Assembly (NCBI RefSeq): GCF_014109765.1
Contig: NZ_CP059139.1
Span: 2,170,001 to 2,234,000, forward strand
Direction: 5' to 3'
DNA: 64,000 bases
Source of the DNA: Pseudomonas berkeleyensis
GTDB lineage: Bacteria; Pseudomonadota; Gammaproteobacteria; Pseudomonadales; Pseudomonadaceae
Below the pieces are notes generated by a model. That model made no database searches. It saw only the letters and a program-made list of their open reading frames with translations, and was not told the DNA's origin. The position numbers were made by a program, and so were the translations under genes. Below are positions 27,398-35,668 of this stretch, in pieces; the stretch's first letter is position 1, and each line of letters begins with the position of its first letter.

Positions 27398-28030
27398 ATG
27401 GCAAGCCGCCTGCTCTACGTGATGGATCCGATGTGCTCGTGGTGCTGGGGTTTTGCCCCGGTCGTCGAGGCGCTCGCCGAGCAGGCTGCTGCGGCAGACG
27501 TGCCGTTACAGGTCGTGGTCGGTGGCTTGCGCCGTGACCAGGTGGCCGTCGATGCGGCGGCGCGGGTGAAGTACCTGGGCTACTGGCAGGCGGTCAATGC
27601 CAGCACCGGGCAATTGTTCGATTTCCAGCGTGGCCTGCCGGAGGGCTTGGTATACGACACCGAGCCGGCTTGTCGCGCGCTGGTCACCGCACGTCATCTC
27701 GATGTCGCCAGCACCTGGGCACTGCTCAAGGGCATCCAGCAGGCGTTCTATACCGAAGGCGTCGACGTCACCCAGGCCAGTGCGTTGGTGCAACTGGCCG
27801 AGCAGGCGGGCATCCCGCGCATCGAGTTCGCCGAGGCCTTCGACAGTCAGGCCATGCATGAGGCCACCGCCGCCGATTTCAGCTGGGTGCAGGATCTGGG
27901 CATTGCCGGCTTCCCTACGCTGTTGGCCGAGCGCGACGGCCAACTGGCGCTGCTGACCAACGGCTATCAGCCGCTGGAAGCGCTGGCGCCGCTGCTGGGT
28001 CGTTGGCTGAAGCGTGCGGCTCATGCCTGA
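27398..28030 (+). CDS. DsbA-family thioredoxin-fold protein
   Basis: This cytoplasmic protein of 210 residues has no signal peptide. The active-site pair is C-S-W-C in D-P-M-C-S-W-C-W-G, and the cis-Pro loop is G-F-P-T-L-L. It belongs to the FrnE/DsbA-like group; such members work as thiol oxidoreductases or isomerases in the cytosol. The ABC exporter gene overlaps its end, and trhO precedes it by two bases, so the three may be cotranscribed. The substrate is not evident. Confidence 0.87.
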   Translation: MASRLLYVMDPMCSWCWGFAPVVEALAEQAAAADVPLQVVVGGLRRDQVAVDAAARVKYLGYWQAVNASTGQLFDFQRGLPEGLVYDTEPACRALVTARHLDVASTWALLKGIQQAFYTEGVDVTQASALVQLAEQAGIPRIEFAEAFDSQAMHEATAADFSWVQDLGIAGFPTLLAERDGQLALLTNGYQPLEALAPLLGRWLKRAAHA

Positions 28031-29804
28031 TCGGTTGAGCTGGGCTGAAGTCCGTCGTCTGGCCCTGCATCACAGGAAAGCGCTGATCCTTGCCAATCTG
28101 GTCGCCGTGCTGGCAACGCTGTGCAGCGTGCCGATCCCCTTGCTGTTGCCGTTGCTGGTCGACGAGGTGCTGTTGGGCGATGGCGATGCCGCGCTCAAGG
28201 TGATGGACAACTTCCTGCCGGCCAATTGGGAAACGGCCGCCGGCTATATCGGCTTGATGCTGGTGCTGACCCTGGTATTGCGGGGGGCGGCGCTGATATT
28301 CAACGTGTTGCAGGCGCGGCTGTTCGCCAGGCTGTCCAAGGACATCGTCTACCGCATCCGCATGCGCCTGATCGAGCGCCTCAAGCGTATCTCCCTCGGT
28401 GAATACGAGAGCCTCGGTGGCGGCACGGTGACCACGCACCTGGTCACCGACCTGGATACGCTGGACAAATTCGTTGGCGAGACGCTGAGCCGTTTTCTGG
28501 TGGCGGTGCTGACTCTGGTCGGTACCTCGGCGATTCTGATCTGGATGCACTGGCAGCTGGCGCTGTTGATCCTGCTGTTCAATCCGCTGGTGATCTACGC
28601 CACGGTACAGCTGGGCAAACGCGTCAAACACCTGAAGAAACTGGAAAACGACAGCACTGCACGTTTCACCCAGGCGCTGACCGAAACCCTCGAGGCCATT
28701 CAGGAAGTGCGCGCCGGCAATCGCCAGGGCTTCTTTCTCGGTCGCCTTGGCGGGCGCGCTCGTGAGGTGCGTGATTACGCCGTGGCCTCGCAGTGGAAGA
28801 GCGATGCCTCCAACCGCGCCAGCGGCCTGCTGTTCCAGTTTGGCATCGACGTGTTTCGCGCTGCGGCGATGCTCACCGTGCTGTTTTCCGACCTGTCCAT
28901 CGGCCAGATGCTCGCGGTATTCAGCTACCTGTGGTTCATGATCGGGCCGGTGGAGCAACTGCTTAGCCTGCAATACGCTTTCTACGCCGCTGGCGGTGCG
29001 CTGACGCGAATCAACGAGCTGCTGGCGCGCAAGGACGAACCGCAGTATCCCGGCAAGGTGAATCCGTTCAAGGGGCGTGAAACCGTCGGCATCGAAGTGC
29101 AGGGGCTGACCTTCGGTTACGGCGAGGAGCCGGTGCTCAATGGCCTGAACCTGTCCATCGCACCAGGTGAGAAGGTGGCTATCGTCGGTGCGTCCGGTGG
29201 CGGCAAGAGCACGCTGGTGCAGCTATTGCTCGGCCTCTACACACCGCAGGCCGGCAGCATTCGCTTCGGCGGTAGCAGCCAGGAGGAGATCGGCCTGGAC
29301 TGCGTACGCGACAACGTGGCGGTGGTGTTGCAGCATCCGGCGCTGTTCAACGACACGGTGCGCGCCAACCTGACCATGGGCCGTGAACGTAGCGATGAAG
29401 CCTGTTGGCAGGCGCTGCGTATTGCGCAACTGGCCGATACCATCGAGCAACTGCCGCAGGGGCTCGATAGCGTGGTTGGCCGCAGCGGTGTGCGCCTGTC
29501 CGGTGGCCAACGTCAGCGTCTGGCGATTGCCCGCATGGTGCTGGCCGAGCCTAAGGTGGTGATCCTCGACGAAGCCACATCAGCGCTGGACGCCGCCACC
29601 GAGTACGCGCTGCACGAAGCGCTGGCGCAGTTCCTCAATGGCCGCACCACACTGATCATCGCCCACCGCCTGTCTGCGGTGAAACAGGCTGATCGCGTCC
29701 TGGTGTTCGACGGCGGCAGCGTCGCCGAGGATGGCGGTCATCAGCAGTTGATCGCCGAAGGCGGGTTGTACGCCAAGCTGTACGGGCATTTGCAGCAGGG
29801 CTGA
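28023..29804 (+). CDS. ABC exporter, fused membrane and ATPase domains
   Basis: This 593-residue half-transporter acts as a dimer. The N-terminal membrane domain (about 20-320) has six helices. The C-terminal ATPase has Walker A G-A-S-G-G-G-K-S-T, Q-loop, signature L-S-G-G-Q-R-Q-R-L-A-I, Walker B V-V-I-L-D-E-A-T-S-A-L-D and the switch His in I-A-H-R-L-S. Its architecture is that of the MsbA/LmrA-type exporters. The ATG at 28023 overlaps the end of the preceding gene. The substrate is unknown. Dispersed repeats lie right after the stop. Confidence 0.9.
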   Translation: MPDRLSWAEVRRLALHHRKALILANLVAVLATLCSVPIPLLLPLLVDEVLLGDGDAALKVMDNFLPANWETAAGYIGLMLVLTLVLRGAALIFNVLQARLFARLSKDIVYRIRMRLIERLKRISLGEYESLGGGTVTTHLVTDLDTLDKFVGETLSRFLVAVLTLVGTSAILIWMHWQLALLILLFNPLVIYATVQLGKRVKHLKKLENDSTARFTQALTETLEAIQEVRAGNRQGFFLGRLGGRAREVRDYAVASQWKSDASNRASGLLFQFGIDVFRAAAMLTVLFSDLSIGQMLAVFSYLWFMIGPVEQLLSLQYAFYAAGGALTRINELLARKDEPQYPGKVNPFKGRETVGIEVQGLTFGYGEEPVLNGLNLSIAPGEKVAIVGASGGGKSTLVQLLLGLYTPQAGSIRFGGSSQEEIGLDCVRDNVAVVLQHPALFNDTVRANLTMGRERSDEACWQALRIAQLADTIEQLPQGLDSVVGRSGVRLSGGQRQRLAIARMVLAEPKVVILDEATSALDAATEYALHEALAQFLNGRTTLIIAHRLSAVKQADRVLVFDGGSVAEDGGHQQLIAEGGLYAKLYGHLQQG

Positions 29805-29814
29805 TGCCTCTGTT

Positions 29815-29868
29815 GGTGCGCATGGCGCACCCTACGGGCGGGAGTTTGTAGAGTGCGCCGTGCGCACC
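29815..29868. repeat. Dispersed short palindromic repeat pair, copy B
   Basis: The inverted form (GGTGCGCATGGCGCACCCTAC without the last base, from 29815) and the direct form (GTAGAGTGCGCCGTGCGCAC, from 29848) face each other, giving a bipartite hairpin. Confidence 0.6.
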
Positions 29869-29909
29869 GCGGCGATGATAAGCGTCAGGCCATGTCGAGC
29901 AGCGCGGCA

Positions 29910-29966
29910 GTCCGGAGAAATCCGGGGGAGCCCGTGTCAACCGGCCCCGGATTGCATCCGGGCTAC
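29910..29966. repeat. REP-like palindrome (CCGGATT...CATCCGGGCTAC family)
   Basis: The right arm C-C-C-C-G-G-A-T-T-G-C-A-T-C-C-G-G-G-C-T (29945 onward) is a close relative of the palindrome after mazG at 57602-57662. The left part is degenerate. It overlaps the end of the LysR gene. Confidence 0.5.
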
Positions 29967-30824
29967 GCTCGCCATCAACGCTTCGCCCAATTCGTCGAAC
30001 AGGCTCTGTACCGAGCGCAGGGCACGGCAGTCCGGGCGGGTAAGTAGCCAGAGCTCGGTATCGCAACCGGGCAGGGCCGAGGTCAGCGCCTGCAATTCCG
30101 GCTGGCTGCGCAGGACGAAATCCGGCAATGCCGCCACACCCAGCCCTGTACGGGCCAGCTGCGCCACGGCATGCATGCTGCTGCAGCGATAGGCGGGCGT
30201 CACTCCGGGCAGTTCATGCATGCGCCATAGCACCGTGGCGTGGTCGGGCATCGATTCATCCGGAGCGATCCATGGTTGGCGGCTCAGGTCGCTGCGATCC
30301 TGTCCGTCATTTCGTGCACAGACGACATAGGACACCGAGCCGAGTCGCCGGCCGACCAAGTGTTCTGGCGGCTGTCTGGTCAGGCGCAGGGCGACGTCGG
30401 CATCGCGTCGGCTGAGGTTGGCGAAGTCATTGGAGGTGACCAGCTCCAGCGCCAGTGCCGGGTAGTTCGGCATGAAGCGCGCCAGCGCCGGTAGCAGCAG
30501 GCTGCTGAGTACGGCGTCGGTACAGGTCAGCCGCACCGTGCCGCTGACCACCTGTTTGCCCTGTTCCAATGCCACACGCGCAGCATCCAGCGCCTGCTCG
30601 GCCTGTTCCGCCTGCTCGGCGAGAGCCTTGGCGGTGTCGGTCGGCTCATAGCCGCGCCGGCTCTTTTCGAACAGCGCCACGCCCAGGGCGGCTTCCAGTC
30701 GGCGGATGGAGCGGAACACCGTGGAAACGTCGACCTGCAGCAACTCGGCCGCACGGGCCAGGGAGCGCCCGCGTACCAGTGCAAGTACCAGGGTGAGGTC
30801 GGTGTGATCGATCTGATATTGCAT
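29937..30824 (-). CDS. LysR-family transcriptional regulator
   Basis: The regulator is 295 residues from the ATG at 30824 (an in-frame start 30 bases upstream adds a non-conserved M-A-N-R). The helix-turn-helix is at about residues 15-40 (S-L-A-R-A-A-E-L-L-Q-V-D-V-S-T-V-F-R-S-I-R-R). The effector domain has the CrgA/AaeR-like D-V-A-L-R-L-T. It is divergent from the amidotransferase-like gene, whose start is 94 bases away, so that gene is the likely target. The effector is unknown. Confidence 0.85.
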   Translation of the reverse strand: MQYQIDHTDLTLVLALVRGRSLARAAELLQVDVSTVFRSIRRLEAALGVALFEKSRRGYEPTDTAKALAEQAEQAEQALDAARVALEQGKQVVSGTVRLTCTDAVLSSLLLPALARFMPNYPALALELVTSNDFANLSRRDADVALRLTRQPPEHLVGRRLGSVSYVVCARNDGQDRSDLSRQPWIAPDESMPDHATVLWRMHELPGVTPAYRCSSMHAVAQLARTGLGVAALPDFVLRSQPELQALTSALPGCDTELWLLTRPDCRALRSVQSLFDELGEALMASVARMQSGAG

Positions 30825-30918
30825 TCGTGCAATCTCTGCTTGTCTGTTCGCCAATTATTATTGCGCGAGCGCCATCTTATAGTGCTGTACAGACCGCCAA
30901 GCAATAGGGGGAGCGCGC

Positions 30919-31656
30919 ATGTACAGCAAGTGTCGAGTCAAGATTGCCCTTGTCGGGGATTACAACCCGGCGATTACCGCCCACCGGGCCATTCCCGAGG
31001 CGCTGCGCCTGGCCAGCGAGGCGCTGGGTGTGGCGGTCGAGCCGCACTGGTTGGCGACTGACAGCATCGTCGATGACGCCGCCCTGGCGGACTACGACGG
31101 CATCTGGTGCGTGCCGGGCAGCCCCTACGCGGCTACCGACGGCGCATTGCGGGCGATTCGTTTTGCCCGCGAGCAGGGCGTGCCATTTCTCGGCACCTGC
31201 GGTGGCTTCCAGCATGCGCTGCTGGAATATGCGCGCAACCAATTGGGCTGGACGGATGCCGAGCATGCCGAACTGTCGCCGCAAGCCCACACGCGGCTGA
31301 TCGCACCGCTGGCCTGCTCGTTGCTGGATATCAGCGAGCGCGTGCACCTGGTGTCAGGTTCACGCATCGCCGAGCTGTATGGCGTGCGTGAGATCAGCGA
31401 GCAGTACCTGTGTCGCTATGGTCTGGTCGATGCCTTCGTCGAGCCGCTGATGGCGCAGGCGCTGAAAGCCTCCGGGCATGATGCAGCCGGTGCAGTACGC
31501 GCCATCGAACTGGAAGACCATCCGTTCTTCATCGCCACTCTGTTCCAGCCCGAGCGTGCGGCCCTGGAAGGTCGGGTGCCGCCGGTGGTGGCCGGCCTGG
31601 TGGGTGCCTGCGCGGTGCAGTCGGTGCACGAGGCGCAGTTGGAGGTGGCGGTATGA
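30919..31656 (+). CDS. CTP-synthase C-terminal-domain-like glutamine amidotransferase homologue
   Basis: This 245-residue stand-alone class I amidotransferase-type domain resembles the glutaminase half of CTP synthase: I-A-L-V-G-D-Y at the start, nucleophile elbow G-T-C-G-G-F-Q-H (Cys94) and E-D-H-P-F-F-I-A-T-L-F-Q-P-E near the end. The catalytic His of F-H-P-E is replaced by Gln210, so ordinary glutaminase action is doubtful. This matches the family named CTP-synthase C-terminal-region-related (seleno)protein. It overlaps the next gene by four bases and lies opposite the LysR gene. Confidence 0.82.
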   Translation: MYSKCRVKIALVGDYNPAITAHRAIPEALRLASEALGVAVEPHWLATDSIVDDAALADYDGIWCVPGSPYAATDGALRAIRFAREQGVPFLGTCGGFQHALLEYARNQLGWTDAEHAELSPQAHTRLIAPLACSLLDISERVHLVSGSRIAELYGVREISEQYLCRYGLVDAFVEPLMAQALKASGHDAAGAVRAIELEDHPFFIATLFQPERAALEGRVPPVVAGLVGACAVQSVHEAQLEVAV

Positions 31657-31979
31657 TCGCCGCCACACCGGAGCCACCCTACTACGTGGTGATGTTCACC
31701 TCGCTTCGCACCGACGTGGAGGAGGGCTACGGGGAAGCGGCGCAGCGCATGCTCGAACTGGCGGCCCAGCAGCCCGGCTTTCTCGGCGTGGAGTCGGCGC
31801 GCAGCGATGGCCTGGGCATCACCCTGTCCTATTGGCAGAGCGAGGAGGCCATTTGTGCCTGGCGCGAGCATGCCGAACACCGCCTGGTGCGCGAGCAGGG
31901 ACGCAGTACCTGGTACGAGTCCTTCGTCACGCGGGTGGCCAAAGTGGAGCGCGCCTACAGTTTCACGAGTGCGCGGTGA
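31653..31979 (+). CDS. Antibiotic biosynthesis monooxygenase (ABM) domain protein
   Basis: This 108-residue ferredoxin-like protein has Y-Y-V-V-M-F-T-S at the start, L-A-A-Q-Q-P-G-F-L-G-V-E-S-A-R in the middle and Y-W-Q-S-E-E-A-I-C-A-W-R-E-H-A-E-H, all typical of ABM domains. Family members range from monooxygenases to haem-degrading or purely structural proteins. The start overlaps the stop of the amidotransferase-like gene, so the two are translationally coupled. Nothing in the sequence fixes its substrate. Confidence 0.85.
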   Translation: MIAATPEPPYYVVMFTSLRTDVEEGYGEAAQRMLELAAQQPGFLGVESARSDGLGITLSYWQSEEAICAWREHAEHRLVREQGRSTWYESFVTRVAKVERAYSFTSAR

Positions 31980-32007
31980 CTACCGACGGCAAGTTTGCTG
32001 GCCAGGC

Positions 32008-32086
32008 TGTAAGGAAAAATTTACGGATGTAAGGGGGTTGCTTGGCTTCCCCATCATCCTGAGCAGGGTGTAAGGAAAATTTGCCA
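32008..32086 (+). promoter_or_regulatory. Two TyrR/PhhR-type boxes upstream of hppD
   Basis: TGTAAGGAAAAATTTACG (32008-32025) is close to the TyrR-family box TGTAAA-N6-TTTACA (10 of 12 arm bases). A second, weaker copy TGTAAG-GAAAAT-TTGCCA lies at 32069-32086, 61 bases on, about six helical turns. PhhR, the Pseudomonas TyrR homologue, is known to activate phenylalanine and tyrosine catabolic genes. The spacer 31980-32213 contains no gene. Confidence 0.6.
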
Positions 32087-32213
32087 TTGCTGTGATCTAC
32101 AGCTGTGGCGGGGTGTCACAAGCCGTCTTGAGCGGGGCTCTTCGCTCGGTTGTCATGAGGTTGTCCGCAACGCATTCGTGCGTGTGCCATAACAATGACA
32201 ATCAGGAGGCGAG

Positions 32214-33296
32214 ATGACCGCCGTGGCCAAGATCGAGCAGCACAACCCCATCGGAACCGACGGTTTCGAATTCGTCGAATTCACTGCACCCAGTGACGAA
32301 GGCATTGCCCAGCTGCGCCAGTTGTTCACCGCCATGGGCTTCACCGAAACCGCCAAGCACCGCTCGAAAGAGGTGTGGCTGTTCCAGCAGAACGACATCA
32401 ATATCGTGCTCAACGGCAGCCCTACCGGCCACGTGCGTGCATTCGGTGAAAAACACGGCCCCAGCGCCTGCGCCATGGCCTTCCGGGTGAAGAACGCTGC
32501 CCAGGCCGCCGCTTATGTCGAGCAGCAGGGCGCCACGCTGGTGGGCAGTCATGCCAACTTCGGCGAGCTGAACATTCCCTGCGTCGAGGGCATCGGCGGT
32601 TCGCTGCTGTATCTGGTCGACCGCTATGGTGACAAGAGCATCTACGACGTCGACTTCGAGTACGTTGCAGGCCGCAGTCCCAACGACAACGCTGTCGGGC
32701 TGCAATGCATCGACCACCTGACCCATAACGTGCGGCGTGGGCAGATGGACGTCTGGTCTGGCTTCTACGAGCGCATCGCCAATTTCCGCGAGATCCGCTA
32801 CTTCGATATCGAAGGCAAGCTCACCGGCCTGTTCTCCCGTGCCATGACCGCGCCGTGCGGCAAGATCCGCATCCCGATCAACGAGTCGGCCGACGACAAG
32901 TCGCAGATCGAGGAATTCATCCGCGAATACCACGGCGAGGGCATTCAGCACATCGCGCTGTCCACCGACGACATCTATGCCACCGTGCGCCAACTGCGCG
33001 CCAATGGCGTGGACTTCATGACCACCCCGGACACCTATTACGAGAAGGTCGACAGCCGCGTCGCCGGTCATGGCGAGCCGACCGATGTGCTGCGTGAACT
33101 GAACATCTTGATCGATGGAGCGCCCGGCGATGACGGCATCCTGCTGCAGATATTCACCAACACGGTGATCGGCCCGATCTTCTTCGAGATCATTCAGCGC
33201 AAGGGCAATCAGGGCTTCGGCGAGGGCAACTTCAAGGCCCTGTTCGAATCCATCGAGGAAGACCAGCTGCGTCGCGGTGTGATCTCCGAGGAGTGA
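32214..33296 (+). CDS. hppD: 4-hydroxyphenylpyruvate dioxygenase
   Basis: HppD converts 4-hydroxyphenylpyruvate to homogentisate with one Fe(II). The 360 residues form two vicinal-oxygen-chelate domains. The metal ligands are His168 (C-I-D-H-L-T-H-N), His246 (I-Q-H-I-A-L-S) and Glu325 (F-F-E-I-I-Q-R). The length is typical for bacterial enzymes. It is the first gene of the tyrosine degradation operon and follows the PhhR-like boxes. Confidence 0.97.
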   Translation: MTAVAKIEQHNPIGTDGFEFVEFTAPSDEGIAQLRQLFTAMGFTETAKHRSKEVWLFQQNDINIVLNGSPTGHVRAFGEKHGPSACAMAFRVKNAAQAAAYVEQQGATLVGSHANFGELNIPCVEGIGGSLLYLVDRYGDKSIYDVDFEYVAGRSPNDNAVGLQCIDHLTHNVRRGQMDVWSGFYERIANFREIRYFDIEGKLTGLFSRAMTAPCGKIRIPINESADDKSQIEEFIREYHGEGIQHIALSTDDIYATVRQLRANGVDFMTTPDTYYEKVDSRVAGHGEPTDVLRELNILIDGAPGDDGILLQIFTNTVIGPIFFEIIQRKGNQGFGEGNFKALFESIEEDQLRRGVISEE

Positions 33297-33300
33297 TGCC

Positions 33301-34440
33301 ATGAGCCGTCAATGGATTCGCTTTCCCCTGCGTGAGGGTGAGTGTTCGCGTCAGGCGCATTGCGACCTGCCGCAGGGCACCTACGAGCGCGAAATGGGCC
33401 GCGAGGGTTTCTTCGGCCCCACCGCGCACCTGCACCACAAGCATCCACCCACTGGCTGGATCGATTGGGAAGGCCCGCTGCGCCCGCACGCGTTCAACTT
33501 CAACGACATCCCCAGTGAGCGCGATTGCCCGCTGGCGGCGCCGCTGACGTTGCACAACGCCGACGTCAAGCTGCGCGTCTGGCGCACCCATGGCGCCATG
33601 CGTCACCTGGTGCGCAATGCCGACGGCGACGAGCTGTTGTTCGTCCATGAAGGCAGCGGGCATTTCTACTGCGACTTCGGCCACCTGGAATACCGCGACG
33701 GCGACTACCTGCTGATCCCACGCGGCACCGCCTGGCGTATCGAGGCCAGCACGCCGAGCTACTTCCTGCTGATCGAGAACACCGACGGCGCCTACCAGTT
33801 GCCGGACAAGGGCCTGCTCGGCCCGCAGGCGATCTTCGACCTGGCGGTACTCGAACACCCGCATATCGATGAGGCTTTCAAGGTGCAGCAGGACGAGAGC
33901 ACCTGGCAGATCCGCATCAAGCGGCGCGGCCAGATCAGCACCGTGACCTACCCGTACAACCCGCTGGACGTGGTCGGCTGGCATGGCGACAACACCGTGG
34001 TGCGCCTGAACTGGCGCGACATTCGTCCGCTGGTCAGCCACCGCTACCACCTGCCGCCGTCGGTACACACCACCTTCGTCGCCAATGGCTTCGTGATTTG
34101 TACCTTCACCCCGCGCCCGGTGGAGTCCGACCCCGGCGCGCTCAAGGTGCCGTTCTTCCACAACAACGACGACTACGACGAGGTGCTGTTCTATCACCGT
34201 GGCAACTTCTTCAGCCGCGACAACATCGAGCAGGGCATGGTCACCCTGCATCCGTGCGGCTTCCCCCATGGACCGCACCCCAAGGCGCTGAAGAAGAGCC
34301 AGGTCGATCCGGCCACCTTCATCGACGAGGTGGCGGTGATGATCGACACCCGCCGCGCCCTGGAGGTGAGCGATGCCGCTGCTGCGGTGGACGTGGCCGA
34401 GTACGTCAATTCCTGGCGTGCGCCGGGTATACAAGGTTAA
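33301..34440 (+). CDS. hmgA: Homogentisate 1,2-dioxygenase, short form
   Basis: The gene starts four bases after the hppD stop and should open the homogentisate ring. The protein is 379 residues, about 50 shorter than the canonical HmgA. The cupin core remains: H-N-N-D-D-Y-D-E-V-L-F-Y-H-R-G-N-F with the family's first His and Glu ligand, and L-H-P-C-G-F-P-H-G-P-H-P with the third His. The N-terminal jelly-roll is also present (G-F-F-G-P, H-L-H-H-K). Similar short proteins occur beside hppD in other proteobacteria. The role is strongly supported by operon position. Confidence 0.85.
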   Translation: MSRQWIRFPLREGECSRQAHCDLPQGTYEREMGREGFFGPTAHLHHKHPPTGWIDWEGPLRPHAFNFNDIPSERDCPLAAPLTLHNADVKLRVWRTHGAMRHLVRNADGDELLFVHEGSGHFYCDFGHLEYRDGDYLLIPRGTAWRIEASTPSYFLLIENTDGAYQLPDKGLLGPQAIFDLAVLEHPHIDEAFKVQQDESTWQIRIKRRGQISTVTYPYNPLDVVGWHGDNTVVRLNWRDIRPLVSHRYHLPPSVHTTFVANGFVICTFTPRPVESDPGALKVPFFHNNDDYDEVLFYHRGNFFSRDNIEQGMVTLHPCGFPHGPHPKALKKSQVDPATFIDEVAVMIDTRRALEVSDAAAAVDVAEYVNSWRAPGIQG

Positions 34441-34458
34441 GGGCGGTCACCAATCGTT

Positions 34459-34547
34459 CCCTCTCCCCTCGGGGAGAGGGTTAGGGAGAGGGGGCTAGCA
34501 ACCACGCCCTCTCCCCCGGCCCCTCTCCCACAAGTGGGAGAGGGGAG
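34459..34547. repeat. CTCTCCC-type intergenic inverted repeat
   Basis: Purine/pyrimidine-biased palindromes (CCCTCTCCCC...GGGGAGAGGG and CCCCTCTCCCAC...GTGGGAGAGGGG) fill most of the gap between hmgA and fahA. This is a widespread intergenic repeat type and could trim or stabilise the operon mRNA. Confidence 0.65.
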
Positions 34548-34584
34548 AACAGCCCGCACGCGAACAGACGAATAGGTAGGAACC

Positions 34585-35571
34585 ATGAAACTCGCATCAC
34601 TGAATCAAGGCCGCGATGGCGTGCTGATCGTCGTGTCCCGCGACCTGAGTCGCGCCGTGCGCGTACCGCAGATCGCCGCCACCTTGCAGGCCGCGCTGGA
34701 CGACTGGGCCGTGGCCCGGCCGAAACTGGAGGCGGTCTACCAACGCCTCAACGATGGTTTGGAAGAGGGCGCGTTCGCCTTCGATCAGGCGGCCTGCCAC
34801 AGCCCGTTGCCACGCGCCTACCATTGGGCCGATGGCAGTGCCTACGTCAATCATGTCGAGCTGGTGCGCAAGGCGCGCGGGGCCGAGATGCCGGAAAGCT
34901 TCTGGCATGACCCGCTGATGTACCAGGGCGGTGCCGATGCCTTCATCCCGCCACATAGCCCGATCCGTCTGGCCGACGAAGCCTGGGGCATCGACTTGGA
35001 GGCCGAGCTGGCGGTGATCACCGATGACGTGCCGATGGGCCCCACGCCGGCCGAAGGCGCTGGGCATATTCGTCTGCTGATGCTGGTCAACGACGTGTCG
35101 CTGCGCAACCTGATCCCCGGCGAGCTGGCCAAGGGCTTTGGTTTCTACCAGAGCAAGCCGTCGTCGAGCTTCTCCCCGGTGGCCATCACCCCGGACGAGC
35201 TGGGCGAAAGCTGGAGGGACGGCAAGGTGCACCGGCCGCTGGTTTCACACATCAACGGCACGTTGTTCGGCCAGCCGAACGCCGGCGTGGACATGACCTT
35301 CAACTTCCCGACTCTGGTGGCGCATGCCGCCAAGACCCGCCCACTGGGCGCCGGCACCATCATCGGTTCGGGCACGGTATCCAACTACGACCGCAGCGCA
35401 GGCTCCAGTTGCCTGGCAGAGAAACGCATGCTGGAGATCGTCGAGCAGGGCGAGGCGAAGACGCCATTCCTCAAGTTCGGCGACCGGGTACGTATCGAGA
35501 TGTTCGACGCCGCCGGCCAGAGCCTCTTCGGCGCCATCGACCAGGTGGTGGAACGCTACGATGCCCGCTAA
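34585..35571 (+). CDS. fahA: Fumarylacetoacetate hydrolase family protein
   Basis: This is the last step of homogentisate breakdown: cleavage to fumarate and acetoacetate. The 328-residue FAH-fold protein has the metal-binding core D-L-E-A-E-L-A-V-I-T-D-D, G-S-A-Y-V-N-H and I-I-G-S-G-T-V-S-N-Y-D. It is the short bacterial form rather than the long eukaryote-like FAH. Position between hmgA and maiA fixes the pathway role. The start at 34585 is preceded by GTAGGA. Confidence 0.9.
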   Translation: MKLASLNQGRDGVLIVVSRDLSRAVRVPQIAATLQAALDDWAVARPKLEAVYQRLNDGLEEGAFAFDQAACHSPLPRAYHWADGSAYVNHVELVRKARGAEMPESFWHDPLMYQGGADAFIPPHSPIRLADEAWGIDLEAELAVITDDVPMGPTPAEGAGHIRLLMLVNDVSLRNLIPGELAKGFGFYQSKPSSSFSPVAITPDELGESWRDGKVHRPLVSHINGTLFGQPNAGVDMTFNFPTLVAHAAKTRPLGAGTIIGSGTVSNYDRSAGSSCLAEKRMLEIVEQGEAKTPFLKFGDRVRIEMFDAAGQSLFGAIDQVVERYDAR

Positions 35572-35574
35572 TTC

Positions 35575-35642
35575 GTAGGAGCGGCTTTAGCCGCGATGTT
35601 CTTGGCGTCTTCAAGATCGATCGCGGCTGAAGCTGCTCCTAC
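35575..35642. repeat. Pseudomonas REP pair
   Basis: GTAGGAGCGGCTTTAGCCGC (from 35575) and its near complement ending GCTGCTCCTAC at 35642 enclose a short spacer. This is the classic Pseudomonas REP/BIME arrangement, in the fahA-maiA gap. Confidence 0.8.
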
Positions 35643-35668
35643 AACTTGCGTTTCGAAAGGAATCCGCA

